Source: Verrucomicrobiota bacterium
Lineage (GTDB): Bacteria; Verrucomicrobiota; Verrucomicrobiia; Chthoniobacterales; UBA10450
Reading direction: 5' to 3'
DNA: 7,302 nt
NCBI GenBank assembly: GCA_003219115.1
Contig: QHPN01000203.1
Span: forward strand, 1-7,302
In this document: piece by piece, positions 1 to 5,799 of the stretch
How the letters are laid out: every line of letters starts with the position of its first letter
Numbering within the stretch: the stretch's first letter is position 1
Translations under genes and position numbers: made by a program
The notes under the pieces: model-generated
Database searches by the model: none
Seen by the model: only the letters and a program-made list of their open reading frames with translations
What the model was told of the DNA's origin: nothing

Positions 1-90
1 GCTTTGGCCCGAGGTGAAAAATTTTTGCCAAGACGCATAAATATCATTGCCCCTGTCTGGGCGGCCGCTAACATCGCCGGCACGCCAGAG

Positions 91-1725
91 ATGCACTCAT
101 CCAAACGATTTCTCTTACCATTCTTTCTGACCGCCGCGCTTATAATCAGCCTCTGCCGCGTCAATCCTACCGCAGCCCAGGTCACTGTCGCTACTGCCCC
201 AGTCGGATTTACTACCACTCCACTGCTAGGCAACTCTGACACCTACGTTTCGATTCCGTTCACCCGTTCGCCGGAGTTCGTCGGGGGCATTTCATCCGCT
301 GCGACCACTGGGGCAACCGGTATCATCACGGTCGCCGGCAACCCTTGGACTGCAAATCAATTTGTGTATGGAGACACTCAACACAACCACTATTACGCTC
401 TCATCGGTCCAATCAGCGGAACGGGCACAAAAGAAGGGCACACATACTTAATCATAGGGAACGGAACCGGGACACTAATAGTTGATACGAGTAATGACGA
501 TTCACGTAACTTAAACACAATACCGGCTAACACTCAGGTCCAGGTGATTCCATACTGGACCCCTGCGACGATCTTTCCAGCGTCGGATGCGGGAGTTTCC
601 TTTACGCCAACAAGTTCCCCACCAACTTATCAGACGCTCCTTCGGTTTCCAAACTACTCTGCTCCCGGAATCAACCAGCCTTATGCTGCAGAATACTACT
701 TTAACAGCGGCGCATGGCGGCTGGTGAGCGACGGTTTTAACAACCCTCCCGATCATGGGGGCGATCCGCTGCTCCCTGACGGCTACTTTGTAGTCCGCAA
801 CACTAACGGTGCCCCGACTCTGCCACTACGCGCGCTTGGATCAGTATTAATGAAGAAAACGGCTGTTCCCCTTTTTGCGGCTCAGGCCGGCAAACAGGAC
901 AATCCCGTGACGATGATTCGACCAGTAGATGTTTCTTTGGATGCGACAGGACTGGCACCCATCGACAATTCGTTTGTGCAGAATGACCAGTTACTGCTTT
1001 TCAACAACGCACGGAGACAGCTCGATAAACACCCCTACAGAATCTATACGTATAACGACGGCTGGAGGCTGTCTACCGATCCTATTGGTGATCACGGCAA
1101 AGATGTAATCCCGGCCGGCTCTGCCATGATCGTGCGAAAGGCGGCTACTCCTAATGGTCCGATTTTTTGGACTAATTCGCCGACCTACGTGACGGCGACA
1201 AGCCTACTCCCACTCCAGGTCGCTTCTCGCAAGACGCACCCAGGAGCCGGTACATTTGATATAAATATGCCAATAGCTGGAGCGAAAGGAATCGAACCGC
1301 GCACTGGGGGGAGCTCTGGTAATCACCAAATTATGTTTACTTTCGCTAATAATATTTCATTAATTAGCGCCAGCGTGACTCCGGGTCAGAGCGGTGCCGC
1401 CGGATTAGCCGGACCGCCTATCGTTAATGGCACACGCGTTACCTTGAATTTAACGGCAGTTACTAACCAACAAGTGCTGACGGTTAACCTTACTGGCGTG
1501 AGCGATGGGTTAGTTTCGAGTGATCTCGCGATTCCAATCGGAATCCTGGCGGGAGATACGAATGTGGATCATCTAGTAAACGCTAAGGATGTCAACCGGA
1601 CGAAGACTGCGTCTGGACGAGTTGTAAGTCGCACCAATTTTACGATTGATGTGAATCTGGATGGTCAAATCAACGTTGACGACACAAATTTCGTAAAGAG
1701 CTTCCTCGGCACGTCACTGCCTTAG
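91..1725 (+). CDS. Secreted Verrucomicrobia-type protein (TIGR02597-like) with C-terminal dockerin-type calcium loops
   Basis: Exported protein of 544 aa, function unknown. The frame is open to the left edge and a TTG at 4 is possible. ATG 91 is preferred because it gives a standard signal peptide: MHSSKRF, a hydrophobic LLPFFLTAALIISL stretch, and cleavage near TAAQ (about residue 30). Residues ~38-375 resemble a secreted family known to me from Verrucomicrobia (TIGR02597, number from memory). This part contains a twice-repeated motif, AWRL...DHGGD..PDGYFVVRN near 208-237 and GWRL...DHGKD..PAGSAMIVRK near 324-350. Residues ~378-480 form a beta-rich module (SRKTHPGAGTFDINMP, EPRTGG). The end carries two dockerin-like loops of the form DxNxDGxxNxxD: DTNVDHLVNAKD at 489-500 and DVNLDGQINVDD at 520-531, then a terminal GTSLP. 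The mature chain has no cysteine. No adhesin or cohesin partner is visible. The family call is good; the role is unknown. Confidence 0.85.
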   Translation: MHSSKRFLLPFFLTAALIISLCRVNPTAAQVTVATAPVGFTTTPLLGNSDTYVSIPFTRSPEFVGGISSAATTGATGIITVAGNPWTANQFVYGDTQHNHYYALIGPISGTGTKEGHTYLIIGNGTGTLIVDTSNDDSRNLNTIPANTQVQVIPYWTPATIFPASDAGVSFTPTSSPPTYQTLLRFPNYSAPGINQPYAAEYYFNSGAWRLVSDGFNNPPDHGGDPLLPDGYFVVRNTNGAPTLPLRALGSVLMKKTAVPLFAAQAGKQDNPVTMIRPVDVSLDATGLAPIDNSFVQNDQLLLFNNARRQLDKHPYRIYTYNDGWRLSTDPIGDHGKDVIPAGSAMIVRKAATPNGPIFWTNSPTYVTATSLLPLQVASRKTHPGAGTFDINMPIAGAKGIEPRTGGSSGNHQIMFTFANNISLISASVTPGQSGAAGLAGPPIVNGTRVTLNLTAVTNQQVLTVNLTGVSDGLVSSDLAIPIGILAGDTNVDHLVNAKDVNRTKTASGRVVSRTNFTIDVNLDGQINVDDTNFVKSFLGTSLP

Positions 1726-1730
1726 GGAAG

Positions 1731-1758
1731 TTGAAACGACAAATCACCGATCTAGGAT
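1731..1758 (+). promoter_or_regulatory. Possible sigma-70-like promoter upstream of the DsbA/VKOR region
   Basis: TTGAAA at 1731-1736 and TAGGAT at 1753-1758 are separated by 16 bp. They sit in the short gap between the dockerin-tailed gene and the first DsbA relic. They match the -35 and -10 consensus at 5/6 and 4/6 positions. A small CCCGG-TAG-CCGGG hairpin follows at 1761-1773. This is pattern matching only; such matches arise often by chance. Confidence 0.25.
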
Positions 1759-1826
1759 GACCCGGTAGCCGGGACGATTTCGGGTAGCGTGAACGGCGTT
1801 TATTCAAGGTGAGAGTTGGGGTGAGG

Positions 1827-2049
1827 ATGAGATGGCTTCTGCCAATCGGAATCATTACTTTTGTCGCCCTGGCTACCGTGGGGGTGGGTACCGTGCTTTA
1901 CCGCACCTACAGGCCGCAAGTGCTGGCTGTCATGCGACCCCGTCAATTTTTATTAATAACCAGGGAGTCCCCCAAAATCACTAAATCCAACCGCTCCGCG
2001 CGCCGCGATTGACGAAGCTTTAAAAGAGAAAGAGAGGCCCACTTCCTAA
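1827..2049 (+). pseudogene. Relic of a membrane-anchored DsbA-like thiol oxidoreductase (upstream copy), active site deleted
   Basis: Three fragments in three frames align in order with the intact DsbA-like gene at 2576-3259. Fragment 1 (1827 to about 1934) encodes the N-terminal anchor, MRWLLPIGIITFVALATVGV and then LYRTYRP, like LPFVIIGVVA...IFYRAKR in the intact copy. Fragment 2 (1937-1972) encodes TPSIFINNQGVP, matching TPTIFINNESVP with its cis-Pro. Fragment 3 (1978-2049) encodes SLNPTAPRAAIDEALKEK then ERPTS and TAA, matching SLNPTALRAAIDAALREK. About 150 residues are missing between fragments 1 and 2, including the CPPC. Between fragments 2 and 3 one C appears lost from a C run at 1969-1973. 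Without repair, translation from ATG 1827 stops at 2012. GTG at 1821 or 1809 are other possible starts. The inherited TAA overlaps the next ATG (TAATG), as expected of a former coupled operon. Confidence 0.85.
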
Positions 2050-2569
2050 TGCCTTCCAAAAGGAAATCACGCGCCCAACAATCGACCGCGATCGCGTTGT
2101 CGCGAGGTACTGTCATTGTTTACGCTGTTGTCGCCTTCATTTCGCTCGCTGGCCTTGCGGACGCCACCTACCTTACTGTGCAAATGTGCAAAATCTTGCT
2201 GGGGAAACAGCGGTCTGCGGTGGTTCCCCGGACTGTTTCCGAGTGCTCGGCAGCGTATACTCGAAAATGGCTGGCATTCCGGTCGCAGCCATCGGTACGG
2301 TCGCTTACTTTGCCGTGTTTACATTTGCGACTTTTGCTGCCCTTGGGTATCAGCGTGCCCGTATGTTCCTGGCGGTGACTGTGTTTATGATGTTCCTCTC
2401 CACGCTCTGGTTTCTCTATGTGCAGGCCTTTCTCCTTCACGCTTTCTGCCGCTTTTGCCTCTTTTCGGCAGCAATCACATTTTTACTTACCGGCTTGGTC
2501 GCTCCACACCGCAGCGTGCTTAGTTTGCAAGTACCGTGGATTTTCGGTTGGTTTTGCCGAATATGTTGA
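2049..2569 (+). pseudogene. VKOR-family quinone-linked disulfide oxidase, frameshifted (upstream copy)
   Basis: The N-terminal part (MPSKRKS..., first membrane segment TVIVYAVVAFISLAGLADAT, then YLTVQ) is in one frame, which reaches a stop at 2376-2378. The rest (NLAGETAVCGGSPDC... to the end) is in another frame, ending at TGA 2567-2569. The switch lies at 2177-2192, where TGTGCAAA occurs twice in tandem. Removing one copy leaves 513 bp, exactly 170 codons plus a stop, and restores alignment to the intact VKOR with no gap at the repair point (YLTVQNLAGET against YLTAQALSGET). The repaired protein would keep C54-x5-C60 and C131-RF-C134, the loop and CxxC cysteine pairs of the VKOR family, so only this lesion disables it. 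It has a longer C-terminus than the intact copy (..LQVPWIFGWFCRIC). A GTG at 2186 could initiate a 127-aa product lacking the first membrane segment; I doubt that it is functional. Confidence 0.88.
2177..2192 (+). repeat. Perfect 8-bp tandem duplication (TGTGCAAA x2) causing the VKOR frameshift
   Basis: TGTGCAAA at 2177-2184 is followed immediately by an identical TGTGCAAA at 2185-2192. Eight is not a multiple of three, so the extra unit shifts the reading frame. With one unit the codons read ACT GTG CAA AAT CTT GCT GGG GAA ACA (TVQNLAGET), which aligns residue for residue with TAQALSGET in the intact downstream VKOR. Confidence 0.92.
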
Positions 2570-2575
2570 ACTCCG

Positions 2576-3259
2576 ATGCCGTCGTCTAAAGCAATAAAAT
2601 CTTTCCTGCCGTTCGTAATCATCGGCGTCGTCGCAGCCCTTACAATTACAATGGGTGCAATATTTTATCGCGCAAAACGCGTGACTGCGGTTACCATGTC
2701 AAAGGAACAAACGGTCGCAGCGCAAGCCACTGGTTCCGTGCACGCACGCGGGTCGGCCGATGCTCCCGTCACGCTCGAAGAATTCGGCGACTTCCAATGT
2801 CCGCCTTGCGGCCGGCTTGCTGAGCCGCTTCAGCAGATCGAGAAGGACTATGGATCGCGTTTGCGAGTCATCTTCCGCAACTTCCCATTTACCATCCACG
2901 AGCACGCCCACGAAGCGGCCTACGCGGCTGAGGCGGCCGGTCTGCAGGGCCGCTTTTGGGAGATGCACGATCTGCTTTACCAGGAACAAGCGGCCTGGGC
3001 CAAAAGCAAGGAGGTTCAAACTCTATTTGAAGCCTACTCTGGGATGATTCACCTCGACGTTGAGCGATTTAAAAAGGACATGGCCAGCGATCGGGTGAAA
3101 GAGAAAGTGGAATCCGATCGGAAACGCGGCGAGGCCCTGGGAGTCAAAAATACCCCCACCATCTTCATTAATAACGAGTCCGTCCCTCCGACTTCTTTGA
3201 ACCCAACTGCCCTGCGTGCCGCGATCGATGCTGCGTTGCGAGAGAAAAAAGGTTCCTGA
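2576..3259 (+). CDS. Membrane-anchored DsbA-like thiol:disulfide oxidoreductase
   Basis: A 227-aa protein predicted to introduce disulfides into exported proteins outside the cytoplasmic membrane. Residues ~9-31 (SFLPFVIIGVVAALTITMGA) form an N-terminal membrane anchor or uncleaved signal, followed by a ~30-residue linker. The thioredoxin-fold DsbA-like domain starts near residue 60 (ADAPVTLEEFGDFQCPPC). The redox motif is C75-P-P-C78. An inserted helical region covers ~110-185 (HEHAHEAAYAAEAAG, FWEMHDLLYQ), and the cis-proline loop is T193-P194-T195, followed by IFIN. This is the usual size and order for thioredoxin_4/DsbA-like proteins of the BdbD type. The TGA abuts the ATG of the VKOR gene. 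I see no Shine-Dalgarno before ATG 2576; the start is 6 nt after the stop of the broken VKOR copy, so it was probably translationally coupled to it. Orthology to a named dsb gene is not claimed. Confidence 0.92.
   Translation: MPSSKAIKSFLPFVIIGVVAALTITMGAIFYRAKRVTAVTMSKEQTVAAQATGSVHARGSADAPVTLEEFGDFQCPPCGRLAEPLQQIEKDYGSRLRVIFRNFPFTIHEHAHEAAYAAEAAGLQGRFWEMHDLLYQEQAAWAKSKEVQTLFEAYSGMIHLDVERFKKDMASDRVKEKVESDRKRGEALGVKNTPTIFINNESVPPTSLNPTALRAAIDAALREKKGS
3248..3252 (+). promoter_or_regulatory. Ribosome binding site of the intact VKOR gene
   Basis: AAAGG lies inside the last codons of the dsbA-like gene with a 7-nt spacer to ATG 3260. It supports starting the VKOR at 3260 rather than at the in-frame ATG at 3299 (residue 14). 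Confidence 0.55.
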
Positions 3260-3715
3260 ATGAAAAACAAACGCGCAACTTCAGCATCGGCAGCCGCCAT
3301 GCCGCGTTCTCAGATCGTGGTCTACTGCCTCGTTGCATTAATCTCGCTAGCCGGTCTGGCCGATGCAACCTATCTCACGGCCCAGGCGCTCAGTGGTGAG
3401 ACTATGGTCTGCGGCGGATCTCCCGACTGCTTTAAAGTGCTGGGCAGCCAATACGCGCACCTCGGAAGCGTTCCGCTCGCGCTCGTTGGCACGATTGCTT
3501 ATTTCAGCGTTTTCAGTTTCGCCATCCTCGCGGCTTTCGGTTACGCGAAGGTGCGTCGTCTCTTGCTCATCACCGTCTGGTCGATGTTCGCCGTTACTCT
3601 CTGGCTCCTCTATACTCAGGCATTCATTCTTCACGCCTTCTGCCGCTATTGCCTGTTCTCCGCTGCAATGGTCTTCCTCCTCGCCGGCTTAATCGTCGCC
3701 AGCCGCTCGCCCTAA
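3260..3715 (+). CDS. VKOR-family membrane disulfide oxidase (DsbA-like partner)
   Basis: A 151-aa protein of the bacterial vitamin K epoxide reductase family, which does the job of DsbB: it re-oxidises a DsbA-like partner and delivers the electrons to membrane quinone. About four membrane segments are visible: ~18-38 (VVYCLVALISLAGLADATYL), ~71-93, ~100-120 and ~122-147. The family's two cysteine pairs are present: C51-GGSPD-C57 in the loop after the first segment, and C128-RY-C131 in the last helix. The six-residue step between the loop cysteines matches, as I recall it, the cyanobacterial VKOR (C50/C56, C130/C133). It has no fused thioredoxin domain; the separate DsbA-like gene immediately upstream, with TGA and ATG adjacent, supplies it. 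The sequence is closely similar to the frameshifted copy at 2049-2569, most of the core being identical by eye. This is the only intact VKOR in the window. Confidence 0.94.
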   Translation: MKNKRATSASAAAMPRSQIVVYCLVALISLAGLADATYLTAQALSGETMVCGGSPDCFKVLGSQYAHLGSVPLALVGTIAYFSVFSFAILAAFGYAKVRRLLLITVWSMFAVTLWLLYTQAFILHAFCRYCLFSAAMVFLLAGLIVASRSP

Positions 3716-3727
3716 TTTGGCAGAGGC

Positions 3728-3753
3728 CGGCCGTCTCCTCGCTTGATCGGCCG
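3728..3753. terminator. Possible hairpin between convergent genes
   Basis: CGGCCG at 3728-3733 and again at 3748-3753 can pair (the hexamer is self-complementary) around a 14-nt loop. This lies in the 51-bp gap where the VKOR gene and the minus-strand LamG-like gene converge. No T-run follows on either strand, so it is at best a weak or bidirectional transcription-end candidate. Confidence 0.2.
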
Positions 3754-3766
3754 ACTAAGCTAAACA

Positions 3767-5539
3767 CTACGGCACCGCATAGACTTCGACCAAGCCGATA
3801 CCAACGCTTCCATTTTTGCCAGTGACAATCGCGGTATAATTGCCCCGCGCTAGCCTGGCTAGGATGACGGCATCGAGGTCGTCTGGAGGCTGAAGACCGG
3901 TGCTTTCCACTGCACTCTGCTGCGAATCTTTCCAATTATCGTTAGCCGCGATTACATTTGCGTTGCTGTCGTAGAGCGTTACGACCGGGTCGGCTAGCGC
4001 GTTATCTACTCCCAGCGCCCTCAGCGATGGGCCGAGCGCCCGCGCTATCACGTCATTCGAATCGGCGGCTACGGAACAGCCGGCAATTAAGGCCCGCGCG
4101 CCAGTCTGCACCAACCCCCGCGTTGAGAGGTTGAGCAATCTCGACGAGGCTAGGGGATTTAGATCGTAAACCTCAAGTAATCCTACACCTGTGGCCCCGC
4201 TGGCATCGGCTTGAATAACGGTGTAGGCACCGGGCTGCAATGTTGCCAGAACCGCAGCTTCAACATCGTTCGGGGGAGCCAGCTGCGTGGCGGTGATGGC
4301 CGCTTCCTGCGTACTTTTCCAATCGTCATTAGTGGTAATTAACGAACCACTTCCATCATATAACTTCAGCGTCGGATTCGGCATCACCCCTGTGACATTG
4401 AACTGCGTCAGCGTCGGCCCCAAACCGCGAATTAACAGTTTCTTTGCTTCTGATCCACCGATAACGAACCCGGCAATACCGACGTTGTTATCGGTTTGAA
4501 TCAATAAGCGGCTGGAAATGTTTTGAAGTTGTGCTGGTGCTGTCGGAGTTGGCGACGGAATTGGTGAGCCGCTCGCCATGGGACCAATATATTGCGTGGC
4601 GATGACAACGTTGTCGTACCATTTTTTGTTCACACGCTCGCTATGCTGCGCGTGCAGACCGATGTGTCCCTCGTCGATTTTGAGCGTGTCAATTGAACGG
4701 ATGTTCAAGTTTGGAAAATCACTGATCAAAGTGCCGTCGATCCAATACTTCACTTCACCATTGCTCTGTCCGGGTGTATTCGCTCGCACCATTAGTTCGT
4801 AGCAGTACCACCTGTTTCGCTCCGGCAGAAAGTTGGGCATTGGGTTGAAGTCTGGGTATTGACTCGGAAATGCCAGCCATTCTCCCTGATTGCCGATGTC
4901 GCTGGCGTAAGGTTTTACTATTCCATCAGGATACCAATGGTCGCCGAACGCCGATCGCTGCCTCGGCCAATAGGCATAGATGTGGGAATAGCCGGGATCA
5001 GCTTCACCGGGGCGCAAATTTCCCTCGATATTATTTTGCAGAAGGAACAGAAAGAATCCTGTCCCATCGGCCGGAGGCATAACTCCCGGTCCCGGATAGT
5101 TTGCAGAGAGTCTCAAGCCGTTGTGGTTTGACCCGTTGACCGAGTATTCCGGGTCAAACTTCGTATAGGCTCTGAGAAATACGGTGTTCCGGCCGGGACT
5201 GAGGTGTTTGCTAAGACTGTTCGCCACCTCGTTGGCGCTTATCGGCAGGGAAAACTCCAATGCTTTGCTGCCAGCGAAAAAATTCCCGGCTTCGGTGGCA
5301 ATTCGGATGTTTTGTAAGTGATAGACGTTGTCCCATTTGTTGCTGATATCGCTTGGCGATGTGTACGACTCAAAGTCGTCGGCGAAGATTACCGCAGGGT
5401 CACTCGCGATATTTTTGTCCCCGGGATAGCGGGCTGCGATTCCGCTGTCTGTACCCGCTACTCTTGCGGTCAAGGCGAGAAAGACAATTACGGGCGCAAG
5501 CAAGCCCGCTCGGGCGTGTCGGACTACTATCAGTTCCAA
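3767..5539 (-). CDS. Secreted LamG/polysaccharide-lyase-like protein with two Verrucomicrobia-type C-terminal repeats
   Basis: Numbering is from a TTG at 5539 (590 aa). The frame stays open further upstream with another TTG at 5719 (650 aa). No ATG or GTG start is available. The 60 extra residues are arginine/proline-rich (SPSPPPLDKEQPK), unlike a protein N-terminus, whereas TTG 5539 gives MELIVVRHARAGLLAPVIVF, a plausible signal peptide with cleavage near ARVAG. Residues ~52-320 (FADDFESY..., GTGFFLFLLQ, NRWYCYELMVRANTPG, KYWIDGTLISD, GHIGLHAQHS, KWYDNVVIAT) look like a concanavalin-type jelly roll of the kind found in LamG domains and some polysaccharide lyases. Catalytic residues cannot be assigned. 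A SPIPSPTPTAP linker follows at ~325-335. Two repeats of about 120 aa follow, ~341-460 and ~466-590, sharing RxLxQTxxxxxIAG, ALGPSL/GLGPTL, DDWK/DNWK and GLLEVYDL/GLVEVYAV. The mature chain has only two cysteines, in different domains. It is probably a carbohydrate-binding or carbohydrate-degrading surface protein. Confidence 0.75.
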   Translation of the reverse strand: MELIVVRHARAGLLAPVIVFLALTARVAGTDSGIAARYPGDKNIASDPAVIFADDFESYTSPSDISNKWDNVYHLQNIRIATEAGNFFAGSKALEFSLPISANEVANSLSKHLSPGRNTVFLRAYTKFDPEYSVNGSNHNGLRLSANYPGPGVMPPADGTGFFLFLLQNNIEGNLRPGEADPGYSHIYAYWPRQRSAFGDHWYPDGIVKPYASDIGNQGEWLAFPSQYPDFNPMPNFLPERNRWYCYELMVRANTPGQSNGEVKYWIDGTLISDFPNLNIRSIDTLKIDEGHIGLHAQHSERVNKKWYDNVVIATQYIGPMASGSPIPSPTPTAPAQLQNISSRLLIQTDNNVGIAGFVIGGSEAKKLLIRGLGPTLTQFNVTGVMPNPTLKLYDGSGSLITTNDDWKSTQEAAITATQLAPPNDVEAAVLATLQPGAYTVIQADASGATGVGLLEVYDLNPLASSRLLNLSTRGLVQTGARALIAGCSVAADSNDVIARALGPSLRALGVDNALADPVVTLYDSNANVIAANDNWKDSQQSAVESTGLQPPDDLDAVILARLARGNYTAIVTGKNGSVGIGLVEVYAVP

Positions 5540-5799
5540 AATGCTATGAAAAGCTAGAAGCGCGCCCGCGCGTCCCACGCGGCCGATACGATCTTCACCG
5601 GCTTTTGGTTGCTCTTTGTCCAATGGGGGCGGAGACGGGGAAGTCAGCCCTCGCCTCGATCGCTTCTGCTTTGCGAACCGCCCAGCCGGGCCGCTGTTTT
5701 TACGCGCAATCGGCCGCAAAAGCCATGGCCAGAGCCCGTTCCAGGCGCGTCCGAACGTCTTGCGAGTTTCGCCGCAACTAAGCCGTTGACGTCGAATGA
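5540..5799. other. Segment between the LamG-like gene and the AI-2E family gene, no convincing gene
   Basis: These 260 bp lie downstream of the AI-2E family gene and upstream of the preferred start of the LamG-like gene; both genes are read on the minus strand. The LamG-like frame runs open through the segment, but the encoded residues are compositionally unlike a conserved protein. Short frames on the plus strand are rich in Arg, Ala and Pro with no recognisable motif. I found no RNA gene and no clear -35/-10 pair. It probably holds the promoter and leader of the LamG-like gene. Confidence 0.4.

Noticed and set aside
511..756. 81-aa minus-strand frame within the dockerin-tailed gene
   Set aside because: Antisense shadow of a well-supported gene; no motif and no start signal.
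1761..1773. CCCGG-TAG-CCGGG hairpin as a terminator of the dockerin-tailed gene
   Set aside because: The stem is only 5 bp and is not followed by a T-run; a role cannot be supported.
2116..2523. 135-aa plus-strand frame across the frameshifted VKOR gene
   Set aside because: It is the third frame of the VKOR relic. Its residues (Arg/Ser/Leu/Pro-rich) match nothing, while the other two frames together reconstruct a VKOR.
2049..2569. Programmed ribosomal frameshifting in the upstream VKOR
   Set aside because: There is no slippery heptamer or downstream structure at the switch. The exact 8-bp duplication explains the shift fully, and the intact paralog needs no frameshift.
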